Positions 37,418 to 48,062 of a stretch of 64,000 nt of DNA are shown here, in pieces. The DNA lies in the NCBI GenBank assembly GCA_963575745.1, contig CAUYUJ010000337.1:596983-660982 (forward strand), given 5' to 3'. Below the pieces are notes generated by a model. It worked only from the letters and a program-made list of their open reading frames with translations. It searched no databases and had not been told where the DNA came from. Positions within the stretch are counted from its first letter, which is position 1; the number at the start of each line of letters is the position of its first letter. A program made the translations under genes and the position numbers. This DNA comes from Prorocentrum cordatum. Its lineage: Eukaryota > Sar > Dinophyceae > Prorocentrales > Prorocentraceae.

Positions 37418-38375
37418 CTAAGGATAACACGGTATCGAGACGGACAGTAGGGCCCCTCCCCTTTCTTCAGCCCCCCCCCCCATGAAGCGGCGCTGCAGGT
37501 GGGCTCGAATTTCAGAAAAGGAGAAGGAACAGGGCTGTCTCGCGTCTGCCCCCGCAGGGCGACGATGCGAATTCAAGGGCGCATTCGTCTTGCCGCCCTG
37601 GCCGCGGGCAGGCAGGTCGCCGCGGCGAGGTGGCCGACGTTGGCCTCCGCGGTCCCGCCCGCCGCGCGCGCGGTCCATAAGTGTCTCATCATGAGATGGC
37701 CCGGGCGAAAGACGTCGCCGTGGATCGCGCTCAGCTCCGCCAACAACTGCGTCTCTTTTCAACATCCCGACGCCTAGCGGCATCTCACTTGCACCTGGAC
37801 ATCATCGCGACGTCGAGCGAGGAGATCGTTCGAGGCTCCACCGCGCCGCAGGCAGCACAGATGGCCCGACACCTGGGGCAGCCCGAGCAGGCCGAGACAG
37901 CGGCTGCACCTCGGCCGCAAGGCCTCGGCCGCGAACGACCACAGGCTGTCCTCGGCACCCGCCGTCGCTCGCAGGTACTCCAGGGCAGGAGCCAGCTGGG
38001 AATTTCAAGTCGATCAGCGCGCTCTCGTCGCGCAGCCCGGTCATGCCCGGCAGCAGAGACCCTGCGTCGTGCAAGAGGGGCCTTCAGTTGCGATACTGGC
38101 AACTCGCTGCAGGAGATGGCGGAAAGAGACTCCCCCCCCCTCAGCTTGAATGTCTCTCCGGGGCGCAAGTAGGCCACGAATAAACGGGCCACCCATGCAG
38201 CCGCCGACGGAGCGCTGGCCTCCACCTGCAGCAGGCGCGCGGCCCTGGGCAGCGGCAGGCGGGCGCCTGCAGGCGCCCTCCGCTTCCGGGCCACCGAGGC
38301 GCGAGCGGCCCGCGGTCGCTCGGGCTTCCAGGCCCCGCGAGGGCTCGGGTAGAACTGAGCCAGGCTGGCCAGCAA
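37418..38375 (-). pseudogene. Tyrosine recombinase remnant of the older YR element
   Basis: The frame at 37785-38375 contains AAWVARLFVAYLRPGETFKL, matching the context of the first catalytic Arg in tyrosine recombinases of this type (aliphatic-YLRPGE). The later catalytic region should lie at 37418-37783, but only fragments can be made out across frames. Position after RNase H fits. It is badly decayed. Confidence 0.55.
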
Positions 38376-38393
38376 CTGCGCCCCGTGGTAGCA

Positions 38394-39185
38394 TCAGACT
38401 CCGCGGCGGAAGCAGTCGTTCAGATCTTGGGCAAGAATCGCACCCATCTTCTCCGCATTGGAGCAGTCAAGGCCCCTCTGGGCGCAGCGATCGAGGAAGG
38501 TCTTGGCGGTTTTACTGTGGAGCACATCTGTCGCCGGGCGACTGGCGATCTGCTCGAGGGCCGCAAGCGACCCCGCGGGCCCCCTCTCGGCGGTCAGGCG
38601 CTGGGCGGCAGGCGCGCGCGACTCGCGCGGGGCTCTCGCCCTCGCATTCGCCCGCCTCGACGCCGCCCGCGGCGTCGCCCTCGGGCCGGAGGCGGCGGGG
38701 GGCTCGGCAGTCTGAAAGACAGCCAAGACGGCCGCGAGGCAGAGCATCATCGGAACCCCGGCCTCTCGCAGACAACGCCCGGGAGCGAGCGACAAGGATG
38801 CAACTTTCAACGTCCCCGTCTGGAGGTGGATGGACTTCGCGCGGCCCCTGCAGGAGGCCGCCCCCAGACGCGCGTCATCTACGAGGATCAGCGCCCGCCG
38901 CCCAGCTGCGGCAGCAGCACGCAGGATATGCTTGAAGAACAACACTATGGCCTCGCCCTGCAGCTGCGCGATGTCAGCGTCGCACCCGACCCGGACGGCC
39001 AAGACGCCTATCCAGCCCCGGGGCTGCGCGCGGTCCGCGGGGATCTCCTCGAAGAGGAACGGGCCCACATCCGCGAGCCCCTTGGGTGCGCCGTCGGGCG
39101 GGCAGGCGGCGGCCTCCGCGTCGACGAGGTCACCGCGCCCAGACTCCCGAAGAGCATTGAGACGAGCTCTCTCGGCGCCGCCCAT
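38394..39185 (-). pseudogene. RNase H region remnant of the older YR element
   Basis: The 263-codon frame includes FKHILRAAAAAGRRALILVD followed by CRGRAKS, resembling the segment of YR-element RNase H in which an acidic residue is followed by a K/R-G-R-S stretch. Surrounding sequence is Ala/Arg-rich and decayed. It overlaps the RT C-terminal frame by about 55 bases in a different phase. Confidence 0.45.
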
Positions 39186-39931
39186 GCGATGCTGACTCCT
39201 TCACTGGCGCGGCCAAGTTCAGCAACTTGCTCAGCGCGAAGTGACGACGACAGAGCCCCAGGCCGTGCTCCGATGCGCCCGGAGCACAGACTTGTGGATG
39301 CCACCCAGCGCGCGCATTCGTAGAGGGGGGAGTGAGGATAGCGACTAACATACGAAGTTCCAGTGCCACCTGAGGCCAGAGGGGGGTCGCAACGCCTTTC
39401 GTCGTCTCAATGAAAGCATGGCTAGCCTTCAGAATTGACAGTGCCCCCCGACGTACCATCGGGGACCAGGTAACATGCCCGACAATGACCTCGAGCAGCT
39501 CTCCGCCGGCAGGGCCACAGGCCAGGGCGCGCTCAAGCGCGGAGCGCAAGCGCCGGATATTCCGAGGCTCAACAGACAACCGGCGGCCGGCGACGAGGGG
39601 AACGCAGAGAAAACACGCGTCCCGAGACGGCTCGCAGACCTCGTGTACAAGATGGCCTGCAGTCTTAAGACTGTGACTAATTTGGCGAAGCGCAGTCTGA
39701 ACGTCGCCGCGCGACTGACCGAGCGCGAGAAAGGGATCGACGCATCCCCCAGCAGCGGCGTCGCCTGCAGTCCCGGGAGCAAGCCCGGGCCCCCCGTCCG
39801 AGATGGGGCGAAACGGGCTGAATCCAGCCTCGCGGATAGCGCTGCGCATCGCGGCCCGGCAAGTGGAAGAACGGAACGGCCTGCATCGTGCACCGCGCGG
39901 GCGCTGCAGGGCGGGGCCGAAGCGCACAAAA
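39130..39931 (-). pseudogene. C-terminal half of the reverse transcriptase of the older YR element
   Basis: The frame starts FCALRPRP just after the LINE. Motif C reads GCVDPFLALGQSRGD where Y-V-D-N/D is usual. It is followed by the thumb and connection (SLKTAGHLVHEVCEP, RNIRRLRSALERAL, LLEVIVGHVTWSPMVRRGAL) and the beginning of RNase H (SEHGLGLCRRHF). The preceding motifs A and B lie at 43796-44428 beyond the LINE. Joining the halves in order gives SWALH-FC, a natural continuation. Confidence 0.7.
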
Positions 39932-39988
39932 CACTAGAACATTCCGGCCATGCGCTCACTGTCCGGAACCGGTAAAAGGTGGGATCCA

Positions 39989-40330
39989 AAACAGATTCTG
40001 TCGCAACGGCGCTGCCCTCGGAATTGCGGCCGAATCGTCGCAACCAAATTCTGTCGCAACGGCGCCCACCTCGGCAAAGCAGCCGAATCGTCGTAACCTT
40101 GATTTGTGGGTCGCACTGGCCAGATTATGTCGTAACGGCGTTTCCTTCGGGAATGCGGCCGAATCGTCACTACCTTGATTTGTGGGTCCCAATAGCAAGA
40201 TTCTGTCGCAACGGCGCTTCCTTCGGAAATGCGGCCGAATCGTCGCAACCTGGATTTGTGGGTCACAACGGCCAGATTATGTCGCGACGGCGCTTCCTTC
40301 GGAAATGCGCCGAATCGCGGCAATCTGGAG
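39989..40330. repeat. Tandem ~75-bp repeats at the LINE 3' end
   Basis: GATTCTGTCGCAACGGCGC or close variants recur near 39991, 40050, 40124, 40199 and 40273, each followed by a CGGCCGAATCGTC block. Spacing is 59 to 76 bp. The position just past the LINE coding region suggests a repeat-rich 3' untranslated tail instead of poly(A). Confidence 0.75.
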
Positions 40331-40447
40331 TTGGAAAGCAGGAGTCGGAAGGCCCCGCCATCCCGTCGCAGCGAGGCCGCATTGCGTCGTCGCCCACCTC
40401 TGTCGGCGCACCGTCACAAAGAGTAGTCGGCGAAGCCCCCCCCGAAC

Positions 40448-41298
40448 TCACGCCATAAATCTGCGTCCGCAATCTTGAGAAATATGTGGATCGAGTCGGT
40501 TGGTGTTGAAGCCTGTTCCAAAACTGCCCTCTGAGACGCGCCCCCCCACATCGCCAGAACTCTTGACAACGTTGAAAATATCATCCATCCATCTCCTCTC
40601 AGGTCTATGTCGGCGCCGTTTTGCATGTAGCCCTGCGTGCCCCGATAGGCCCCACCAGAACACCTGCACTTTCCATTCTGACGGCTGTGATCCGGCCAAA
40701 TGATGGAACCACCTCCATTTCCGATGTCGTTGCAGCTGTGCCCAACCTTCCATACCTAAAGTGTTCATGTGTTGTTCCGCTTCCCGCGTGCACCGCTTGA
40801 CCCAATCAACCCGAGGTTCCAATTCCATGTTGTCGTCGTCGCAATCGTCGCCCGGTGGACACTCATGTTGTGTTGGCGAACGCTCGCTTGCGACATCTCC
40901 CCCACTGTCTGTCTGTTCCGATGTGGCGCTTCTCGGCGACCCCGGTGTTCCGCCCTGCTGGAATGATGACGCAGTGGCAGCCGCCCGTCGCCGAGGCAGA
41001 TATATTACTAAACGCAACATTTGCCGTTGCGCGTCCTTCTCAGACGACATTCCAATTCTTTGGTCGTGGTCCAAGCCTCCGAACCGGAAAGAACCGTTGG
41101 CGTCGCAGTTCCGTTGGAAAGTCGTAGTCTGTCTTTCAGAGAATAACTTCTGCCCGTGAGCTCTTGCTTCAAAGAGTGGAACTTGTTCCACGCTGCGGCG
41201 ATGCGGTGCTCTAATTCTGCGCGGCTCAGGTCAGAAAAGCATAGTTTTCTCCTTAAGTATATGGTATGCTCTCCCATTTGCAATATCTCAACATCCAC
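40448..41298 (-). pseudogene. C-terminal region of the LINE protein
   Basis: Two overlapping frames. The first (41008-41298) reads LEHRIAAAWNKFHSLKQEL and GTATPTVLSGSEAWTTTKEL, typical of the post-RT segment of LINE proteins. The second (40448-41191) reads QRQMLRLVIYLPRRR, then PRVDWVKRCTREAEQHM, then RKWRWFHHLAG and RRWMDDI. The Trp/His-rich end is the conserved tail of such proteins in protists and animals. Confidence 0.65.
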
Positions 41299-41316
41299 CC
41301 CGTTGATATGAGCACG

Positions 41317-41568
41317 TCATGGAATTATGTGTCGGTTGCTGGCGCAGGGGGCGCTGTGTAGGATTTTAATCTTTCCGGGATGCAATGCCAAGCCGACTTG
41401 CCTCGCCTCTTCACACATATCGCCAATCATGCGGGGCGCTCGCTGGAGAGTTGGCGCCAGGAATAAGATGTCGTCTGCGAAGCGCAAGTTGCAGAGCTGC
41501 TCCCTTCGCGCTGGGCGCAAATGAATGCCCATATTTGCACGCCCCCATTGTTGTTTCAAGCGCCCCAT
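41317..41568 (-). pseudogene. LINE reverse transcriptase motif C segment
   Basis: Contains LCNLRFADDILFLA with the catalytic F-A-D-D intact, then RQVGLALHPGKIKILHS, matching RT motifs C to D of non-LTR elements. It is separated from the upstream RT frame by a frameshift near 41600. Confidence 0.75.
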
Positions 41569-41603
41569 AATGTGTTCCGATACGCTGTTGAAGAAAAGCG
41601 AGC

Positions 41604-42566
41604 TTAGCGGATCGCCTTGTTTGGTGCCTCTTTGAATTGCGAATGGGGCGCTGGTGCGATCAGTGCGTACGCGCGCCGTCTGCCCCCTATACGTCCGTCT
41701 AAGTAGGTCGATGTATCCTTAGTCGACGCCTTGCTGTTGTAATGCGTCCCGTATCCCACGATGCGTGACACTGTCGAAGGCCTTCCTGGAATCGATAGCC
41801 GCGGCCCACAGTGGGACCTGCCACTCGTCTGCTGTGCCCTGCAGAACCGACAGCGTGAATAGATGGTCAGTCGTTGATCGGTTCGGCCGAAATCCTGCTT
41901 GATCTCGGCTTTGCCGCTGGTCGAGAATGGGCAGCAGTCGGTTGTAGAGCAGGCGCGAAAATAGTCTGTAAAGCATTGGTGCGATTGAAATAGGGCTGTA
42001 ATTCTGCGGTAACTTCGCATCTCAAATATTATGCAATACCTTCGCAACCGCGTGCTTCCAAGTATCCGGAAACGGCGCCTCTGCACGGACTATGTCGTTG
42101 TACATCATCAACAACACACTGTGTAAATCGGCGCCTCCGTGCTTGAGCATCTCAGCAGCAATGCCCCCGGAGTCAGAGGTTGTCCCAGCTTTTAGCTGTC
42201 GCAGTCCTGCCTCCAATTCCTCCATTGTAAATGGTGTCATGCTCGTTCGTGTTGACGTCATATCGCGTGCTGGGTCGTTGCTCCACTGTCCTGATGCGTA
42301 TCCTTGTATAGTTATCCATAAAACTCCGCAAACACATTCGCAATCCCCTGTCTGTCATAGCGGGTGCTGTTCTGAGCGTCCTCCACGCATGCAATCATAA
42401 CTTCTTTACGTTGTGTTTTGATGATGGCGATTCTGTTGAGATTGCGGTACTCAGCCAATATCTGGTTGATCTCTGCGCGGCGTTTGGTTCGTACCTTCGC
42501 CCGGGGTGCGCTCCGCATCTGCGCGTTGAGGCGCCGTTTTTTGCGCGGTGTCCTCAGGGGCAGCAC
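41604..42566 (-). pseudogene. LINE reverse transcriptase fingers and palm
   Basis: Several frames give, in order, RQGIANVFAEFYG, FTMEELEAGLRQLKAGTTSD with the PP/GG-type SGGIAAEMLKHGG, MYNDIVRAEAPFPDTWKHA, RLFSRLLYNRLLPILDQRQ, QAGFRPNRSTTDHLFTL and motif A AAIDSRKAFDSVTHRG. This is the standard order for LINE RT. Frameshifts lie near 42000 and 42270. Confidence 0.75.
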
Positions 42567-42578
42567 TTCGTCGTGGAG

Positions 42579-43782
42579 CTAGAGTTCAGAAACATCGTTT
42601 GGAACAGAAGGCGTCTCCCGTTGTCCGCCCAACTGCGTCGCCGACCGCATCGCATTGGTGATAGCCCCCTCCACGCGTCTGCTGCCCGGGCGTTCTGTAG
42701 TGCCAGACCCCCCAAAAAACCGGCCCAAATGATCAGATAGCTGGCGTTGGTATCGTTTCTCATCATCAGGTGGCCATTTTGACGGTTTGGCCGTTGTCCT
42801 CTTTGCGTGCCTTGCGGCAGGGCGACTATGAAAACAGCCCCTCAAAGCTGCGCTTCGCATGTAGAGTGCTCTGTGGGCAGATCCCACATCCGCCAACGTT
42901 GTGGCCCCACTGTCTTTGATCGCCCTCCACAACTTGTTGTTCACCAAAAAATAATCAAGCTGTTTGTGCGAGTTGTCAGCGTTGGTGTGTGTCCAGCGTA
43001 TTTTCTGGACGTTTCCTGAAGAACGTGTTAGTTATGCGCAAGCGCCTAACCGTTGCCCAATTTGCGAGCCACTGTCCCCGGACGTTGTGCACGTTGATGC
43101 CCGCTCCAACTGCCAAATAGCATTTCTGATTCTCAGCTTCTTTATGCAAGTGCCCAAGAATGTCGGATACTGACTCCGCATGTCTGTCTGCATAACCACT
43201 GCGGGGAAACTGCGCCGTAGCCAGCCGCATGCGAAATCCACGCGAAGATGCTCCCATGCACGCAAACCTTTCGCTGATCGGGTGGAAGTTTGTGATGCAA
43301 GTGCGCCGTCGCCTGCGAGCAATGATTGCTACGCCCCGCGTGGGCTGTGAATTCCCGGGCGCCATGAATACATGGCCATTCTTCGATATCCAGTGCTCCT
43401 TTGGAATTGTTCTCATAGTCTCGTTGATTGTCACGAAATCCCATCGCACCCCATCCAGCTCAGATAGAATCCCCCAAATCCTGCAGTCGTCCGCCATGCC
43501 CCGGACGTTCTTGTGAATAGGCACCAAATCGCCATCATTACGCAGATCGCTGACCAAAGCTGCGTCGCCCTCGTGCGTCATGTCTGCGCCGCCGTGATCC
43601 TGCGCAACTTCCTCCTGCAAGTCGGGCGGACTCACCGCAATGCCAAAACCTGGGGGTGGGCCCCGAAGGCGGGCGTGAAAAATCCGACCCAGAAAATCTC
43701 CGCCAACCGTTCTGTACTTACCCCCCCCTCCGCCGCAGAAGTCAGACGCAAGTCCCCCTGACTGTTCAGAAGTCAGACCCAC
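42579..43782 (-). pseudogene. LINE apurinic-like endonuclease and linker
   Basis: The frame at 42976-43782 contains HKNVRGMADD (Asn of motif I), DFVTINETMR (the conserved Glu), GVAIIARRR and FHPISERF, in the order of AP-endonuclease domains that nick target DNA. The later GDFN motif appears as GAGINV, losing the Asp. The next frame (42579-42947) continues with VNNKLWRAIKDSGATTLADV. The N-terminal 80 residues are probably untranslated or out of phase. Confidence 0.65.
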
Positions 43783-43795
43783 GCCCCCCTGGCAA

Positions 43796-44428
43796 GTGGA
43801 GGGCCCAGGAGAAGCTCATAGGCATTGCAATACTACGCGGAAGGAGGGGCTGCCCCGAGAACGGTGGAGCCCCATCCACGCCGAGGGAAGCGAGCATCCC
43901 CGAATTGATCGGGGGAAGCGAGAACCGCTCTACCATCTCAGATGGGACGCGCACGCGATAGACAGCGCACTGGACATCCCCAGGGGCTGCAAGACACGGG
44001 CCCCCCTTGGATTCGATCGCGGTCGCTCTCGCGTCGAAGATGAGTCGCAGCTGGCCAAGACTTCTCGGCGACCCCGAACACTCCGAAGAGACCCTTCCGC
44101 CCCCTCGCGGGCTGGAGCGCTGGCGCCCCGCGACGGGCGAGACTGGCCAAGAAATCGGCGCGCGCGGAAGGAGAGCGAACAAGGATGGAGCCGACATAAG
44201 CTCCTGCGCCAGCTCCTGGGCCGCAGGAGCTGACCTCGGCGCGCGCGACCCCCAGCCCCTCGGCCAACCGGAATCGGTCCGAGAGAGCGAGCGATGCATG
44301 TCCACAAGGGCCGCGCCCCCATCAGGCCACGCGACGAAGTCGCGAGAATAAGAACGGGCGGAGCCCGCATCCCCATGCAAATGATGATCGCTCACGGGCT
44401 CGCTGAAGGCCCCCTGGGCAGCTCCCAC
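43796..44428 (-). pseudogene. N-terminal half of the reverse transcriptase of the older YR element
   Basis: The frame includes LRLIFDARATAIESKGGP, then GDVQCAVYRVRVPSEMVERF (motif A region) and PRSIAMPMSFSWALHL (motif B region). In RTs of this type, P-M-G-x-S-W-A-L-H is followed within about 40 residues by Y-V-D-N. Here the sequence breaks off right after WALH and the rest is found at 39931 and below. Confidence 0.65.
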
Positions 44429-44520
44429 CCCGTTGGGAGGAGGGCCGAGACGACGGGGGCAATCGCTGAGACGGTCGAGCGCCTTTTCCTGAGAAGAGAT
44501 GCTCGAGCAACAGCGGGCTC

Positions 44521-46227
44521 CTAATATCCTGCCATATGGTTGGGCACGCGCGCGGCGTCGCTGGCCCAGTGGACGGAGCGCTGCAGGCGCAGGCGGCGGC
44601 GAGAAACAGCGCGGCCGAGACCCAAGGCAGATCGCGGCGGCGCGTCCGGCAAGGGGAACGGGGAGATACCCCTCTGCCGGTACTCGCCGGAAGAAGGGCC
44701 CAACAAATTGCTCGAGCCTGGGCGCCCATCTCCCAGGCCCCGGGGCGAGTCGTTATCCATCCCCGGGCCCTGTGCCAGCCTTGGCGCCTTTCTTGGCCAG
44801 GACCCGTTCCTCGCGCGCCTTGCGGCGCTCCGTAGAGATATGGTATTCTCTCGACGCCTGCTCCTTCGCGAAATCTGCCAGCTGGGGGCTCGCACAAACA
44901 CAGCCTCGAACCATGTGGGTGCCCATGTAGAGGTGGTTGTCTGCAATGCTCTCCGACCCCCCAGACCATAAGCTGGTCGTACAGCACCATCTGCCCAAGC
45001 ATACGGCATGCCCGTTCATAGTTTCGCCTCGGTCCGGAACCTCATGTCGTTTCCTATGGGTATGCCTCCGTTCTGTTCGATGAACCTCAGCGCCCACACC
45101 GCGGTACGTGGGCTACGGATCAGCCAGTCGGGCCAGGCGTCCCCGCGCATCACGAAGATGGCATCCCTGAAGGCCCGATGGCGGTTGCCCATTGTCTCCA
45201 GAGCCACGGGCTGGACGCGCACGTCTGCAGGACCGCGAGGAACCGCGGGGGCAGGGGAGAAGGCGCCAAAGGCCGGGGCCGCGGCGGCCGCTGCTGCCCA
45301 GGGGCCTAGCGCAACAGCGGCGGCGGCGGGGTCACGCGCAAGGGCCATGGGGCCCGCGGCGCCCGCGGGGGCCACGGCGGGCGCGGCGCCAGCTGCAGGA
45401 GCAGGAAGCGCGGCAGCTGGCGGCAACAGGCCCCCCCGGCCCAATGGCAGCGGCTGCGCCGACAGGCGGCGCGGCCAGAGGGACGAACCCTCCGCCTGGC
45501 GCCGCGGGCGCAGGCCCGGCCAAGGCGGCGGTAAACCCTGCCACGCCTCCAACGGCCCCCACAGGAGCGGCTCCAGGTGGGCCAGCAGCAGTAGCAGCCA
45601 TACCCGCGAAACCCGCGCGTACCACCATGTTGACGGCGAGCCCTGCTCTTATCGGCATGCCGAGGCGGGTGGCGGCAGCATCGCGCAATCCCTGCAGCAC
45701 AGCAGGGAGTAGCACGTTCCTGAAAAGATGAAAATAATCAGCCCCGATCGCGGCAGCGTCCCGGCCCAAAGCACTACCTTTTAAGATCGCGAGCTCCTGT
45801 ATGCCGCCGCTTGCCGACATGTTTTCCTCGAACTGGTCGCTGTCCGGGGTCAGGCTGAGCTCCAGGAGGTATCACCATGATGACGCGCTCGTGCCAGATC
45901 CGGGGCCCAGCGACGCCATAGCGCACGGCCAGCACGTCGCCCTCCTCCAGGCCAAGCTGGCGAAGCGGGTTCACTACCCGCCTAGGCCCGAACAGCAAGA
46001 CTACGCGAACGGAAGCGCGCTGCCTGCTCTCGAACGATGTCCTCCAGCAAACCTCTAAAGGTCTCCTCGCCCACGGGACTCGGCTCGGGCGACCTCAGCC
46101 CCTGGCGGCCCGCGACGTAGCCGACGGAGCCCGCCACGGCCGCGGCGGCGGCGAGGAGCAGCCACGGGAAGGCGCAGACGCACTCCTCGTGCACCACCTC
46201 CTTCGCGGCCTCCCCAGGGCCGCACAC
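44521..46227 (-). pseudogene. Gag-like region of the older YR element, in several frames
   Basis: From high to low coordinates: a short frame with a hydrophobic segment (FPWLLLAAAAAVAGSVGYVA, 45982-46227); GLEEGDVLAVRYGVAGPRIW (45774-45998); SALGRDAAAIGADYFHLF and an Ala/Gly/Pro-rich stretch (45332-45820); DAWPDWLIRSPRTAVWALRF (45016-45552); DNHLYMGTHMVRG and REYHISTERRKAREE (44753-45097); then an Arg/Ser-rich frame to 44521. I recall similar sequences preceding RT in dinoflagellate YR elements, but cannot verify this here. At least four frameshifts break it. Confidence 0.5.
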
Positions 46228-46404
46228 TAGCTGCGGCGAGCATTAGCAGTCTGGGCACGGCGGCGCTGGCCGCAAAAGGCCCCAGACCACGGCTGCAGTG
46301 TTGAAGGCTCGCGAGCACTCAGCCGCCAGTACCTGGGCCAGCGCCTGCATGCGCGCTCGGGCGAAGGCGTGACCACCTCCCTCCAGAGCTTGAGCCGCTT
46401 GCCG

Positions 46405-46486
46405 AAAAATCGCTCACGGAGCGTGATGCCTCACATTCGGCATCCTGACGCCCAAGACATCACGTGCTTTAAGATCTTAAATCAAC
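46405..46486 (-). repeat. A1 terminal repeat, 5' end of the older YR element
   Basis: Aligns with A2 (20686-20767), including the GATGCC...GGCATC stem and the TTAAATCAAC end. It lies about 180 bp upstream of the first Gag-like frame. Similarity stops at about 46487, marking the element's edge. Confidence 0.6.
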
Positions 46487-47913
46487 CATGTGCATTCCGT
46501 GAGGCCTATCCCCACCTGGGGGCGGGGTCGCGGGGCTGAGATACCTCTCGCTCCAGTGGGAATGGGGCGGTTAGACGATGCTACGCGCAAGGAGGTGGCA
46601 CAAGGGGGGGGTCACATGAGAAGACGGGGGGGAATCTCGGAAGGCGGGGGGCTTCCTCGGAGTGCTAGGAGTGCACAGAATCTTCCACGAACCTCTCCAA
46701 TAAGCTGGAAGGGCTTCTCAGGCAGGCCCCCTCGCGCCATCCCCTCGCGCACGCCGCCGAAGAGCTTGGAGATCTTAGTTCCTGACCCCCCTCAGGGGAA
46801 TCCATTACGTCGATAATGTCTCGAGAGGGGCGGCGAGGCTGATGGGCCCCCCAGGAGGGTAAGGACCACAGCCCCCGCCCGGTTGCGCGTGGCTTGAAAA
46901 TGGGGCAGTGAAGGCGGGGCCAGGGAGGCGGAGAGAATGCTTGCTGACGGGGCTTTCGTAACACCCCCCTTGCCGCTCTGGGGCCCCAAAACGGTGCAAG
47001 CGACCACAACGCACAGTGATCCCAAAATGACTCGGGGTTACCGGGCCGTCTTGGGCCGTGGCGCAATTCTCCGAGAATGCCTCGAGCCCCTGGGGCCTCC
47101 AGGGCCCCAAAACCGTCTGGCGAAGCGACCGCCCGGTGACGCCTGCAGGGTTTCGAAGTCCTCGGCAGGTCCGTCGCAAGACGCTTTCGGGACCCCCTAC
47201 TGAAGGGGGCCCCGAGGGGACAGCAGGTAAATCGGCACAAATTCCAGGCTTTCCAATATGTTTCCATGTTTCCCAGATGTTCTTCTTCCACCTCCATCTC
47301 CCATAATTTCCGAGTTTCTCGCGGGAATGAACTCTCTTTTGGTATTTGTGCTGATTTGTCCCTCCTGACCTGCTTCCTCGGGGACGCGCCGACCAGGGTC
47401 AACGCTAATCAGGGAGACGTGAGACTCGGGTTCGGAGGGCTCGGGTTGGCTTGACGGGGCCATCGTGAAAATGACGAGACCCAGTCTGAAACTTGACGCG
47501 AACTCCCGCTGCAAACATTCCACGAAACGTAGACCGTCAAAATCCAAGACACGCTCGCCGAAAAGCGTCGGCACACCCGAGTTCCGGCGTACTCGAGCCT
47601 TACGTCTCCCAGAGCTACCCTGGGTCAGCCAAGGCCACGCCGCGAGCCCGGGCCGACCGCGCAGCAACTCCCAAAATATCGGGTCAGCGGAGAGAACGAA
47701 CGCGCGGCCGTCTCCGCGCGGCTCCGCAAGCCCGGGTCGGCCAGAGGGGGTCGCAGGGGCTGGCTAGGGCTAACCAGTCATTTTAGTTGTTGTTTTATTA
47801 TGGTCGCTTCGCCATTGCTGCTAAACGAAATCAAAACGAAAACGGTCCACGAAGTCGCCAAAACATTGTTTAGCTCGAGCCCCGTCACCCAGAGAGTTGA
47901 GTACCCGATGTTT
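46487..47913. other. No gene seen
   Basis: GC-rich, then mixed sequence with frames up to 245 codons on the minus strand. Their composition is ordinary and no motif is visible. Nothing supports a gene. Confidence 0.4.
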
Positions 47914-48062
47914 TCGGTCGCGATCGGTAGCGACCGATCGGCACTCCAATTCGGTCGCGTCCGATCGCGACCGACTCTTAAATCAGAAAGGTCAGGTCGG
48001 TTGCGACCGATACCAGACTTTGAAGCAAAATCGGTAGCCACCACCCTCGTCGGTCGCGACCA
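47914..48062. repeat. Cluster of GGTCGCGACC-type palindromes
   Basis: Short motifs made of GGTCGCGAYCGG and its complement recur about eight times in 150 bp, with a perfect GGTCGCGACC at about 48052. This could be a degenerate short tandem repeat; no function evident. Confidence 0.6.

Larger units (their letters stand above)
39932..43795 (-). mobile_element. LINE (non-LTR retrotransposon) inserted in the RT gene of the older YR element
   Basis: Reading on the minus strand: apurinic-endonuclease-like domain, linker, RT domain and C-terminal domain, then a tandem-repeat tail. It separates two halves of one RT frame at about 43795/39932. All frames are broken by shifts and stops, so this copy is dead. 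I found no clear target-site duplication; the edges are set by where the interrupted RT sequence stops and resumes. Confidence 0.7.
20510..46486 (-). mobile_element. Older YR retrotransposon (about 6.5 kb), interrupted by a LINE and by the giant YR element
   Basis: On the minus strand the order is terminal repeat A1 (46405-46486), Gag-like frames, RT N-terminal half, [LINE 39932-43795], RT C-terminal half, RNase H remnant, tyrosine-recombinase remnant, B1 (36386-36440 plus 20773-20790, split by the giant element), A2 (20686-20767), B2 (20510-20582). A1-ORFs-B1-A2-B2 is the split-direct-repeat plan of Ngaro/PAT-type YR elements. Subtracting the two inserts leaves about 6,518 bp. Frames are broken in many places, and the A copies are only about 75% alike by eye, so this is an old copy. 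Confidence 0.65.
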
